Assembly (NCBI GenBank): GCA_012861695.1
Contig: JAAOOA010000056.1
Span: 7,522,707-7,586,706, forward strand
Direction of reading: 5' to 3'
DNA from: Trematomus loennbergii
Lineage: Eukaryota > Chordata > Actinopteri > Perciformes > Nototheniidae
DNA length: 64,000 nt
Of the stretch, positions 49,701-61,783 are shown in pieces. The translations under genes were made by a program, and so were the position numbers. Every line of letters begins with the position of its first letter. Positions within the stretch are counted from its first letter, which is position 1. The notes below the pieces were generated by a model. That model did not search any database, was not told the origin of the DNA, and saw nothing but the letters and a program-made list of their open reading frames with translations.

Positions 49701-50156
49701 GAATGTTGGAGCTTCACTGTGCACTGCTGAATGATGTATGTGCAGAGTTTGACCCTTGAAGGCTGTTTCTTCTGCTCTGAAATTGAATATATTTGTTACA
49801 TATTAATAGAATTTTAGATTTTTTGATTTGATTTCGGATTTGTGAATGGGAGAAGTAGTAGATAGAAAACATACCAAACACTAATTATTCAAAGTAGAGT
49901 ATTTCATTTTATATACGGTAATACTAAGGAGGCATAGGCCTATATGACTATAATGTTTGACATTATTGATATTAAAATCATTCGTGTGTTTTTCTTATCA
50001 GAAAGTGAAGCTATTTATTTGTAAGCTCCAAATCCAAATGTTTCCCTCAATGGCCTTTGTGCCCTGGCATGTGGCCTTTGTGCCCAGAAGAAATGTGACA
50101 CCAAAGGCCAAATGGCCTTGCCCCTAAAAGGACGAAATTCCAAGCCTGCTTTCAGC

Positions 50157-52916
50157 ACTTACATCTTAGAAATGTTTAAAATAAACTAAGGACCTATCTT
50201 TTCTATCTCTAAATTTGACCTTTTTTACCTGATCTTGTCCAGGCTATCCCTTTGGGCAGAGTAATTACTCATCCATGGCAATGTCACACCTCATGGGAGA
50301 GCTTTAGAAAGTGAGGTATATCATTGTTGAAAGTCATTCAACTGGTTTGCCTTTACTTCAAAGGCCTCTATTAAATTCATTTGATACTCATTCATATGTA
50401 ATCCCTTTGCAGCATGTGTTTTATGAAACCAGTGGCTTCATAATTGCCACAAGAGTGTACTGCTCGTACCATTTTCTGTTGTACTGTATGTGTGTGCCAG
50501 AAACACAGCTAGCCCCACAACTTTTTTCATGTTACTGTAAAGTCTTCAAAAACTCAAGAAAGTACCATAGGAGGGAGGTTGGTGAAACATAATAGCATTT
50601 TGCAGAGTTGAAAGGGTTGTAACCTGATCTGCTGTTTTGTCCCAACGGGGGCAACACAGCCTGAAGGACACACTGTTATTAAAGCCTCTCCATGACTGTT
50701 ACTTCTTTAATGCTCTTTTTTGTGCCAGTGGTGGTAAATGGCTCCACTGTATTGTGGAAAGTTACAACGGCTCCCCGTCCCTGGTTTTTATTACAATTTG
50801 GAAAGGGAAGCGGCCCATTGTTTAGACTGTTATTCTGTCTTTTAGGCAGGAGTCAAGTCATAGGTATCACAGTGGAAAAACAGGATGTGAAGCCTGTCCA
50901 GCTTTGCTGATAAGAACAAGTGAAAAGGAAAGCCAAATGCCATCTGCTGCAGCAGCAAGGACAGTAAAAGAAGTAGGGTGGGGCACATGAATAGCCTGTA
51001 CTATAAAAGTTAGACTGATAATATAAATGTATAACACGCTAAGTCCAAGGAAAATGTGTAAATGTTTTATTACTGCTTCCAGTGTAGTGTACTTTGAAGC
51101 TGCACAATAACAATGAACACTGATATTTTATTTTACAACTGTAGGTGTGGCGTATTATTTCCTAGTGTTGGTGCATTGGACTTTCTCCAGTCTCACAGAC
51201 AATGCTGTGTGATAAACAACAATGCATAACCTTATTAATAAAGTCTTCCATGCCATTCCACTCACTGGGTGAAGCTCGGTACCTGCTATATACACTGATG
51301 TTATTGTGGTTGATTCCAAAGCACAGACTCAAATTCATGCCAGATAAGTTGTTTGTAGATGCCAGGCTGTGTGTATTTTTGTCACACCGTTGCATGAAAG
51401 GACACGTTGGGTAAATGTTATAGTATTTTTATTACTCTGTAATTATACTCTACTGCACAGGTGTTTCAGACAACCAGAGCATTCCTGAAGTCCATGAGCA
51501 AAGATAAGATCACACACAGGAAATGGCTTGACTTATCAAGTGTCATTTCTGCAGAACAACTCACATTCATTTCTGTATGCAGGCGTTTCTTGACTTCATA
51601 CCTGTCTGCTATGCTGCTTGGGCGGTGCTCTGTCCTCGCCCAAGGGCATGGCATGGCATGATAGGATTTCAGGAGGTGAAGTCATTCTTTTTGTGTAGTC
51701 TTTATACTTCCATGCCAATTAAATACTTTACATTTTAGAAGAACAGTCAGGGTTAATTGAAAACGCCACGGCTGTTGTGTTTCTCTCTGAATTAGTGTAG
51801 TTGCAAGAGCCCTCTTGTGGGCGGTGTATGACTCAGTGAGTCATCGCTGTCTGAAACTGGACTCTAAGCTGTGGGAGAGTAGGCCTCCTCTTTCCTCAGC
51901 CACAAACACACCAAATACGTTTACTACAACTCTTTCTTTTGTGAAAGAAGCAGCTCATGCAGGCATTTCTTTTTTCTCTACTCAAAAAAGAAATGCAACA
52001 GACTCATTCTCTGCAGGCGGAGTTTTACGGGAGTACAAATAATAAATCACCTGGGAGGGTGTGTGTATGTGAGAGGAGTCACCTGAAATGTGTGTGGGTA
52101 TATGCTTTTAGAGGCTGATCAGGATGCCTATCTAAAAATAAAGCCCAGGCTCTTCAGGTTACGATGCAAATCCGCACATTGTGGCAGCCAGTCAGGAAAG
52201 CACGCAGTCCGGATCCTGTGTCAAGTTTTGTTGTTTGATAGCTGGTTGCCATGGCAGCAGCAGCAGTAAGGCCACGAGACCTCAACCGTGGACAAGCATA
52301 TGGTATTTGCCTAACCTGTGGGCTGCGTTGCTACAGCAACAAAAGTCCAGCATGGCCACACCCATGTGGTGTGCAGACGCTGACTCATTGAGCAAATATT
52401 CAAATTCTTTTTTCCTTTTTTCTTTGATTTTAAATGTTACTTTGTTGCATTGTCTGGGACAAGTTTTCATATTCACACAGATACTTCCTCTGTTGTGTTT
52501 GAATGAGTCTGGCACCAGTCTGTGGCATAAGTCTGTGTCTCTGTGTGGCACAAACAGGCTGGTCCCTGTTGGCACTGCCAGACCTGTCGCTCCAGCCATT
52601 TTATATCCTCCTGACTAACCACATGGCAGCTCCATTTTGTGAGAGTCAACTTTCATTTAAGTATGATGTCCAATCACAGGTACTTAAGAAATATAGATCA
52701 CAAGTCTGCCTCTATGAAAATAAGATTAATTTGATCTCCTAATAAAAGTCTCTAGCCTGAAAAAACATTTCCGAACATGATTCATTCGATGCATTCCAGT
52801 CGTGTATTGTGTGTGAAATGTTGTTGTGCTGTGTTTGATGACTGCTGTCATATATGCCGGAACCAAATACATTTCCATTTTATGCAAATTAAATGTCAAT
52901 AAAGTATGGCAAGGCA
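50157..52916 (+). other. plec: Intronic stretch
   Basis: No exon is supported. The 145-codon frame at 52181-52618 overlaps a 105-codon frame on the other strand and has no domain. Confidence 0.4.
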
Positions 52917-53235
52917 AGTTTATTTATATAGCACCTTTCAACACAAGGCAATTCAAAGTGCTTTACAAAAATGAAAGACATTAAGAAAATGGCATTTAAA
53001 AACACTCATTTAAAAGGAAAGATAATAAAACATGAATAACACAGGTCTACGAATAAAAGTCACAGTGCAGTGTGAGATATGAATATATCAATTAAAAGCG
53101 GCGGCAAAAAGAAAAGTCTTCAGCCTGGATTTAAAAGTAGTAAGAGTTGCAGCAGACCTGTGTTTCTGGTAGTTTGTTCCAGATAATCAAGTAATCTGAA
53201 TCTAGAGCTGATATGAGTCTGAATCAAACAAATGC
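52917..53235. repeat. Teleost dispersed repeat ('GGCAAGTTTATTTATATAGCAC')
   Basis: It opens AAGTTTATTTATATAGCACC then CAATTCAAAGTGCTTTACA. It continues to AAAAGTCTTCAGCCTGGATT and GTTGCAGCAGACCTGTG, then AGTTTGTTCCAGATAA. The order matches a repeat found throughout teleost genomes, probably a retroelement in reverse orientation. Confidence 0.65.
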
Positions 53236-54288
53236 AGTTTGTATCCAAAGTCGTTGGTGCAAACATGTATCCGTCTCCTGGACAGTCAATGGGATTGGAT
53301 AATGAAATGAGTAACTGTTTATGAAAGTATTGACATTGTAGTGTTAAACAAAGAAAGTACAATATAAACATTTCCTTTACATTGGTATGTGTGACGTAAT
53401 GCGTCTTTGTTGAAAATTGTCTCTTAATTATCTTGTCATGATGGTCAAGACTCCTTTAGTCAAGGATAAGGAAGGGCCAACGGTGGTATTTTTGACATGA
53501 CGTTCAAAAAGTATTGAAAGGAGGATTATGTTTTGACATTTTAAGCTCCCATCAAATAAGTCTGAAGAAAGTGCTGCAGTGTTTGGCTGTGAAGTTCCGT
53601 GTTAACTTGATCTCTTTGTTGTACCCTTCATGGTTATCAGCACTCATTGGAAAGAAGCCAGAACTGATAAAAACTTGATGGTACTACCTGCGATCTCACG
53701 GCTCTTGAAATATGGTTACACCGAGTGCATATTGAATGGAAATGTGCATTGCAGTTCTTTTGTGGGACTGTTTTCTTTGACTCTCTAAGACTTTTCTCCA
53801 GTTCTACGATTGACTCACTTTTCTTTAACGACTAACAAAGAGTTTAATTGCTCGCTATAAACCAAGGAATAGTATGCAAGATACAAAGCCAGAGTTGTTG
53901 TTGACTTTCTTTCCAATGCCTTGGTAGTGCCTTTTGCAGACCAGTTCTTTGTCTTCTGTCTTTCTCCATTTAGTTTTCTTGCCCACCCTTTTTTTTCTTC
54001 CTTCATCTTAATCTCTGTGCTGCAATTTGCGAGGTTTCTCAAACAATGTTCCCAGTGTGTATCTTGCAGTTAGCTGTTGTTGGAATAAAGTGTGGGATGT
54101 ATGGGACATGGTTCAGGGTATCCGGGGAACCAGAGAGGATGTGTCCAAGCTGGCAAGGCCCTCAGATTTATGGTGTAGATGTTCCTCTGCATTTATGGGC
54201 GACAGATGAAAAGATCCCCTTGTTCTTTTTCTCACACCCTCCCTTACCCTGAATGTACCCCTCCACTCCCATTCCTTCTCTCTTTTAG
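53236..54288 (+). other. plec: Intronic stretch before the exon at 54289
   Basis: No repeat or exon is recognised. If the exon at 54289 is internal, a non-coding leader exon should lie here or further upstream; none could be picked out. Confidence 0.4.
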
Positions 54289-54483
54289 ACCCATCTTGCA
54301 TGAAATGTTGTGGCACTAGATGGGCAGTGGGTCTCCACGAAGGTGTAGCAGTGTGGTCTTGGTGGTAAAAGCAGTAAGAAGGTGTTGCGTTTAGTTGGAG
54401 GCCTTTGCGTGATATGTCAGATCAAAGCAGCATGGACAGAGGGGATCCTCTTGGTGATCGGTTCTGGCTCAGCCCCAAGAAAG
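54289..54483 (+). CDS. plec: Candidate plectin 5' exon with start codon at 54414
   Basis: ATG at 54414 opens 23 codons starting MSDQSSMDRGDPLGDRFW and ending in Lys-Lys, then one G and the strong donor GTAAGTG at 54484. The phase matches exon 2 of plectin. An in-frame TAA at 54375-54377 closes the frame upstream, so 54414 is the first possible ATG; Met at codon 7 is the alternative. The start (MS) and the Lys-Lys end recall mammalian 1a (MSQHRL...EGKK), but the middle differs and I do not assign a letter. A strong polypyrimidine acceptor (CTTCTCTCTTTTAG) ends at 54288. The exon may therefore be internal, with a 125-nt untranslated part and a separate upstream leader exon. Alternatively it is a true first exon and the acceptor is fortuitous. 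Confidence 0.65.
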
Positions 54484-56257
54484 GTAAGTGGCACACATAG
54501 ATCGGCTATAATATGCTTGAGGAAAAAGGAGGCAGGATGATTGTTGGCATTGGTTTGATGAACGTTTATGTCATGAAAAGGTGTGGCCACTTAGTCATTT
54601 TCACAATTTTTAATTCGGGGTTGCACACTGCATGGATCCCTCTTGCGAAATGTTAGTTAAGCCTTTTCTTGTTCCTGAATGGTGTAATACATCTCATGCA
54701 TGCTGATTCCGATCCCTGGCCACCATTTAGCTGAGCTGGCTCTCATAGAAGAAAGAACAAGAGAGAGTTGAGGGCTGGTTTAGATTATCTGTCCAGATCT
54801 CACTGCTGGAACTTGTTTACAAGACAAAAGCGTTTTTGTAGTCACGATTCCCACCAAAAGTTGAGTTATATTGCTCTAGTCAGAACTGCAAGAAACACAC
54901 TCTGCTTTGTTCACTGTAGTTGGAATATACTTCTTTTCAAATGTGCTGGAAAACAGATGCCACATGTCAAAGTGAGAAATACTTTGGTGCCCTTTGCATA
55001 GAACATTGGGATATTATCCAATGTAAGTGCTGTTGCTAGAGTTGGACATGGCAAATCTGTCACATCACTGCTCCTGCTTTCAGTCCGTCCTTGTTTAACC
55101 CCCATGAGTGGGAAGTCTGAGTGGCTGCAGGGGGCGTTGTAAGGCTGGACACAGAGACCCCACCACTAACACATGACAGACAGCTTGTTGGAGAGAGTTA
55201 GACTGAAAGGGACTTGGCAGGCTTTTTGGGTGCTCCTGCTTATTTTTGGTCTGCGAAGTCGGTAAAGGAAGGCATAATCTGTGACTTCACTTCTTTCCAC
55301 TCTGGAAAAGGAGAAGTCGGTTTGATTTGTGACTCGTGGAATTGAGAACACAAGCAGGGTCTGTCTTTTTTTTTTTTTTTTTACCTCAAGCACGCATCAG
55401 TTTATAGATTTTCCGTGTGGATTTACATGTATACTGGTGACACAAAAAACCCAAAATCCTCTCCTCACAGTAGGATATTCTACTTTTGACGTACATATGG
55501 TTTTATGTTGCTTGATTGTCCAACAAAGTAGCGCTGACATTTTCTTTCACTTTTACAGAGGCTTTTTATATTATTTTATAAAACAAAGACTTCTTACTCC
55601 ACAGCTGCTTTTAACTAGCCTAGCTATTTATAGGTTTGTTTTGGCTAATCGGCAGGAACAGTTCCTATAGAGTCTTGATTGATTTCAGACCCTTACTTTG
55701 TCTATTGTTCTTGCTCCTTAGCTCTGAGCATGGCAAAGAATTTTCCTCCCTGTTCTGTAATTTGCCTCTTGGTTTTTACCGCAGTCTTTCAAGAACAGTT
55801 GATTATTTATTTTTGCAGCAGTGCGAGGAATGCCAAAGACACCGCTCAGTCTCCTACCCTGCTCACCAGCCCCTGACACAGTGCTTCTTTGTCTAAATCC
55901 ATTCTGTGGTATAACACACTTCTGTGGTTTTGTGTTTAGTGGGATAGTATATAGAGTTTGTTATACTGGCATTCCCTTAAAGTATCTTTAGTCCTTTTGG
56001 ATTGACAGTTCCCTTCATGTCATCAATGTTTAACCCCTCTAGATCACCACAATTACCATGAGAAGGGCCAGGGAGCAGTTAGTGCCAGGGGTTAATCCTT
56101 GCAGCTTCGTCGATCTTGAATTCCAAAGGCTGCTTTCTGTCCCTGTGTAAGCACTTATTGACACTGTTGTTCATGCTGTGTCATAGAAATATCAGTCAAG
56201 GTTGTCTGAGGGTGGGATTGAGGCCTCACATGCTTTCAATCAGCATGGTACAATATT
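54484..56257 (+). other. plec: Intronic stretch
   Basis: It starts with a consensus donor. It includes a T run at 55364-55382. No exon or named repeat. Confidence 0.45.
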
Positions 56258-56350
56258 CAAGTCAACAAGTCAAGTTTATAAATAGCCCAAAATTGCAAAC
56301 CTGACCCAGAGGGCTTTAGAATCTGTACAAAACGCCTTACCCTAAATCTT
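56258..56350. repeat. Fragment of a teleost dispersed repeat
   Basis: It reads AAGTCAAGTTTATAAATAGC and, later, AGAGGGCTTTAGAATCTGTA and CAAAACGCC. This is a short diverged copy of the common fish repeat 'tcaagtttatttatatagcac...cagagggctttacaatctgtac'. Confidence 0.55.
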
Positions 56351-56491
56351 TAGGACAACTGTAACTACAAAATCATTATGTGAAAATGATATTAGAAGAT
56401 TAGACAAGTGCGGTAGATTGGCCTGTTTCAATTGGACACACATTTAATAATCCATAGCAATGCTAGCAGCTCTGCTCGTGTGAATGATTTA

Positions 56492-57266
56492 TGGCGCATT
56501 TCCACTACACCGCGGTTTAAGCGTGCCGTGCCGTGCTGGGCCCGTTTTTTGGTTGCGTTTCCACTTGGCGTAGTACCGGCTAGCGGATACTATTTCACAG
56601 TTTTTCTGGCCCTATAAAATCGAGGTTCTTAGCGGGCCAACAACCAGGCTGAGTCGGGCTGAGTATGCTAAACTAGAGAGAGAATCGCTGGCAAGGGGGC
56701 AAAACAACTACAACAAAATGAACATATTTGACCGTGATTTAATTGTAATACACGTTTCAAAAATGATGCCGAAGTAACAACATACTGATAGTAGTAGTTA
56801 GTAAAAACCATTAATTAATGCTTTGACAAGTCTGCAGACAGACGGCAGGCGAAAAACCTTTTAAAATGCGTGTTTTCTAAATGGAGATCGGCTAAGCTAA
56901 CGTTGTATATGCTCCGACCGTCCACACTCACAACAACGGCCTATACAGACATAAATAAACCAGCGACTGTATTCGCCATGACACAGGCAGTCTGTGGTTT
57001 GTACTTGTTTAACTTTGTCTAGTTTCTGAACAGATATGAGGAGCTGTGAGCTCTGAGTGCTAACAGCTAACGGCTGATGTTGTTTTTCTGGGGTTCTCAT
57101 TGAAGATGACGTCACGGCTCCGCCTACACTGCGTTACTATAGTTACTGCCCCAGCTACTAAACTGTAATAGAAACGCAGCATAAAGTGAGCCAGTCCTAA
57201 CAAGGCCTAACAAGGCCTAACTATACCGTACTAAGCCGAGCGTGGCCCTGCAATGGAAATGCGCCA
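56492..57266. mobile_element. PIF/Harbinger-like MITE (775 bp)
   Basis: The ends TGGCGCATTTCCACT and AATGGAAATGCGCCA are inverted with one mismatch. TTA flanks both sides (56489-56491 and 57267-57269), the 3-bp TWA target duplication of PIF/Harbinger elements. The interior has no transposase and carries the module at 56718-57080, also found at 49128-49490. Other marks are TGCCGTGCCGTGC near the left end and a tandem CAAGGCCTAA near the right. Confidence 0.82.
56718..57080 (+). repeat. Shared internal MITE module, copy B
   Basis: Partner of 49128-49490, with the same order of blocks and small insertions (for example GCAGACAGAC at about 56831). The outer ends are unrelated to those of copy A. 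Confidence 0.9.
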
Positions 57267-57269
57267 TTA

Positions 57270-60200
57270 GTGTGTCAGCAGGAGGGAAATGTCTTACGAG
57301 CCGCAAACCAACGCTATGTTGGCAATAGATGAAATGTCCTGGTATCACCAATGTCAAAATCAGCCAAAATAGTTTTTATATAAGGACCATGAATTTCTGT
57401 TCAAAATCAAGCACATTTTTGTTGACATATTTCAGTTTGGACCAAAATTGTTCGACCAACCGACTCGTCAAAACCCCAGACATATCATCAGTTAAAAGAA
57501 AGACACTTTGTTTTGTATTTCAGGTAATATATATTTCAAAAAGATGCTACAGTATACACTGTACATATATACATCAAATATGGTCCAAATATGATAAGTA
57601 TGTTGTCCAGGGTGTTTCAACTTTTGTTTTAATAACTTGAGACTGAAACATGCACACAGTACAAGTGCATGTTTATTTATGTAAATGCTAGTTTTCCATA
57701 GTGGTCCTTCAGTCAATGAAGCCTTTTCTCTCCTATTTTAATCTATGAGTTTTTATTGCACCAGTTAACTAATTAATCATTCATCTATTAAAATGGACTA
57801 CTTGGAAAACTATAATTACTGTGGCTGCAGCCCCACCTCCATATGAAGCTTTTTACAACTCTCGAACTTTAGCATGTTCCCGGGTTGGAAGTGTTTGTGA
57901 TCTAACATGCATAGCTCTGTCTGTGGGCACAGCTGTCCTTGCGGAGGGGTCACTCACCAATTGAACCAAGCCGGGGCCATCTCCTCAAATGAAAATGAGC
58001 ATCTTGTTGTTGATAAAGTCGGTGCTCTCATGCTTTGCAGAATGATTTGTCTTTGGTACAAAAGTGCAAGTCATGATTGTGGCTAGACTAAGGGCCACCC
58101 TTTCTCTTTGCCTTCAGATTAAGATCTCAAAATCACATCACGAAGAAAATATTGGCCTTATACTACGTATCAACCTTTGGAACTGCGGCAATAACTTAAA
58201 ATATGACACTGACATGTCTGTAGTTTCAACATAGATTTCTCTTCACACTTACTTCTTGTAATGTTCAGATAAATAAGTGGGTAAAGAAGGCTCCTCTGAC
58301 CTTTGCTTTCTCTGGAAGTGTGTATAGTGGCTTGGATCTGATATCAGAATGGGGGCACGCACGTCTGCCAGGCCAAGAGATCCCGGAGCAGCCTTTTACA
58401 GTGGGCCAGTCGCCAGCCACCATCAACTGGTGGTGACAAGTCTATTCTGGGACTTGCGGAGGTCTGAAACACTGAAGCAGAAGTGGACTCATAACCAGGA
58501 AACTATTCAGATACACTCCCCTTAAGTCATATTACTCCTTTATCTGCTTCAATCAATCAATCATGTTTCCATTTCCAGCTTTCTGAAAATTAGACTTCAT
58601 TACTTAGTAAGTGCTCCCTTCTGAGAGTTTATTTCTGAGCATTAGGTATGTTTATAATGCCTCCTCAAACCTTGAACAGCTTTTGTAACCACTGAGTCAC
58701 TGTGAAAAGCAGGGTTAGGGTTGCCCGTTGGCAATAGAGTATATCTCTTGAAGCGGGCATATTTAATATTTGGATGGTTGAAAAGGGACTGGGCTTGAAG
58801 CAAGAATGAGGGTCACTGTGGGAAGTTTGTGGTTCACTGAACACTTTGTGCATAAACAGTGCATGAAATCACACTGATATGGGGCCAAGAGACCAAAGCA
58901 CCAAACATGGCGATGCCAATTACCTCGAATGAGATAGCTCCCAAGTAGTAATGTTAACACATTATTGACTGGTGTATACAGTAATTGGTGCTGTAATGAA
59001 ATGTATTGATATTTTTTCAGTTTTCAAAAGTTTCTGATAGCTGGTTTAACATGTCCTCTTAGCTGACAACTACACATTCAATAATGTAACAGTGTCTCAA
59101 AAACAGTTTGTACGAAATGCTCGCATGCTGGGGCAACAAAACAGCCTAGTAAGGTTTAGGAATAGAGTGTGGTTTGAGTTACACAAACAATGTTTTTCAT
59201 GTAACAAAGTAAATATAAAAAAGGAAAACTCAACAACGTTTGGTTTTACACAGGAATTTAACCCAAGAGACTGTTTTTAGTGTCTGTGATTTTTTTATCC
59301 ATGCATCTCCCCCAATCTCTTTTCTACTCAGACTTTATAAGATAAGATAAGACAGACATACTATATTGATCAACGTAGGGACATCTGGTGTCAAAGCATC
59401 AATAGGAAAAACATGTGCCATTATTCATATGTCACCACACTTCCTTAGAAGCAGCCCTCATAATATTTGACAGTGAATGTGAAAAATTGTGCTTACATGC
59501 ACTTCCCTAGGACCATGCTTGCAGATTCACACATGCAAACCAGTTTAAACCAGTTGTCAATACCACTCCCATCACTGTCAGGCAAACTGCAGCATGTCAA
59601 AGATAAAACATAAAACATTTGTTTTCGAAATACAGAGGAATGCCTTTCCCCTACAATGAATCATCCTGAATCAGGATTGATGTCCTCCTCCATTTAGAAC
59701 CCCTCCCAGCCTTCATTCTGAATCATTAACCTGTAAGGGATGGTTTCAAGCATTTCTACTATAGGTGGAGTACAGACATGCCCTGGGGCATCACCTCGTA
59801 GTCTGACTCGAGATGTCAAAGACCTGTTTTGTGGCAGTAATTGTTTTCATGAAAGCATTGGTAAATACAAATGCCAAAAACTATTTTTAACATCTTCCTT
59901 TTAAATGTTTGTCTGTGGTTTTAATCACACATTTATGTTAGTATGCTGTTAGGTTCTTTTGGAATTTTCTTGATTGTTTATGTAACTTTGATAATGTGCA
60001 AATTTGTTTTTAATATAGCAGTGTCTTTGCAAATACTCTTCTGAAAAAGGGCAGTGTAGTCCAGCTGTCCAGGATAACAGATTTATAGCCTTCTGCTCTG
60101 CTTCAGCAGTGAAAGCAGATATGTTCCCTAGTCATAACTGGCTCCCTCCAGTTGACTGTTACCATGGCAAATAAAAAAAAAACAGTTTTCCCACAGTGTT

Positions 60201-61380
60201 TGGATGTGTAACAGTTTGTGTGGTTTCAAACAGCAGGAGGAAAGCATCATTTCATCGCCACTATAATTTCGCAACTAGTTCACTGTGTTCCAGCACGGTA
60301 CCGTGTGTTGCTACTACTTTTCAATAAATCCTTTTCTTTTATTTTATGGGATACTCTGCTGTATCCAACAATGGTCAGCTTTCTTTCCAGTATGGCTTGG
60401 TCATGAGAGGACACTCACTGACACACAGAGAGACAAACTGGAGACAGATGTACAGAAGTGATCTAGGGATAGAAATCTGATCTCATGTTACCGAGAGCGA
60501 GGAAAAGGTTAGCTATAATGCTCAGTTCTTTATATAGTTGTGCAAGACAGATTCTTGGTTGCAAGCTAAATCAAGCCCGAATGGTAGCGGTCTGAAGCAG
60601 CAACACAACGTTAGGGTGCTTTACAGCCTGTTGCATCACTTTAATGAGCTGCAATGGGAAACACTAATGACTCGATGTCATTTCCTTCATTGGGTGACTT
60701 GGTTACCCTCCAACGAACACAGACATTAATAGAAGATAACTTTATGTGTCTCTACCTCGGTTCGACCCTTTTGGCATATCAAACCACCAATGTGTGAGAG
60801 TTCTTGTCCTTTAAAACAATTAATCCTATACTTTCCCTTCAAATATAACCCTTTCACATCCAAAAGACTGTGTGACATTTTATCTGAATGCCACACCTAG
60901 AGTAAACCCCCCCCAGTGATACTTGATCAGGAAATGTGAAAACTAGATACCTTGTACTAGATAACATAACAAAGATCCCTAAGGAAGGATAGATGTACTG
61001 CATGCCAACTGGTTGACTCTCCTTATGCTAAACTAATCCCTGTTTAGAACAGCCCATTAGCTGAGTCGGTGTGTTTGTGTGACACGCCAAAGGGTTTGTG
61101 TCAGCCAGTCGCAGTTTGCGTAGGTGTGTGTGTGTACATTATAGGAGGCATGTGCTTTCGTGTGTGGGTGGGCGTCTCCGTGAAAGACTCAGAGCTACAG
61201 AACATGTGCTCAAACACACTCCGTAGGTGTGTGGCTCCATTCATTTCTTTATTTTAATCGATTCATCTTATACGTTTTTTTTTTTCTTTGCTGTCTTACT
61301 CTCTGCTCTACTATTTACTTAAGTGAGACTTTTTTTCCATGCCATTTTTTCCCTAAGAAATACAGAGAGAAGGTAGGAGG
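57270..61380 (+). other. plec: Intron and upstream region of the S10 exon
   Basis: No additional first exon was recognised. A third acceptor-donor juxtaposition lies at 57533/57534 (TTTGTATTTCAG then GTAATA). A scrap of a retroelement tail (ATAAGATAAGATAAGACAGA) lies at 59338-59357. A 58-codon frame at 58349 and others show no plectin similarity. Confidence 0.4.
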
Positions 61381-61783
61381 AGCCGACTGAGAAGTGTGCT
61401 TCACTCTCTTTCTCTCTCGCGCAACTCTCTCACACACGCTGCCTCTCTTCCATTCTGTCATTGCCATCTCGGCAGTACGGAGACTGTTCATTCCCAGCCT
61501 CGCTGAATGCAGGGGGGGACAGCAAACTTTTGACTTTGTTTAAGTCAGATTTCGCATTGGAATACTCTTTTTCTTCACGATATCCAAGGGATCAGCAAGA
61601 ACAAGAGGTAAAGAAAGAAGGATTTCTACTTCTATTTTTTTTCTAATTGAATTGAGAAGCACGTGACAGCCGGTTTTGCCACTGGATTCTTTCACACAAG
61701 ACGTGAGATTGTCTTTTTTAACTTCCTTTTCATATTGTATTTTTCACTTTTACTTTGAGAGAGCATACTGACACTAAAGCACA
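61381..61783 (+). promoter_or_regulatory. plec: Probable promoter-proximal region and 5' leader of the S10 exon
   Basis: A pyrimidine-rich block (CTCTCTTTCTCTCTCGCGC, about 61404-61422) lies about 370 bases before the ATG. No TATA box is clear. A CACGTG E-box lies at 61661-61666. A possible leader intron is suggested by a donor-like GAGGTAAAG at about 61605 and a long pyrimidine tract from 61712 ending CTTTGAG at about 61758. Both are tentative. Confidence 0.4.

Larger units (their letters stand above)
48815..50148. mobile_element. hAT-type element with nested MITE and microsatellite
   Basis: The left end CAGGGTATGAATTTC and the inverted right end CAGGCTTGGAATTTC agree at 12 of 15. The exact 8-bp duplication CTTTCAGC lies at 48807-48814 and 50149-50156. 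GGCC-rich subterminal phrases (ATGGCCTTTGTGCCC) occur near both ends (48914, 50050, 50073). The middle holds another repeat from about 49000 (TGCTGCGTTCACAACGGAC) and a (CA)n run. No transposase is present. Confidence 0.85.

Noticed and set aside
52181..52618. Open frame of 145 codons on the + strand
   Set aside because: It is opposite another open frame, has no domain, and has no splice context matching plectin.
61461..61646. Open frame of 61 codons just upstream of the S10 exon start
   Set aside because: It has no ATG at its start (it begins at TTG) and stops before the plectin ATG, so it is not a supported uORF.
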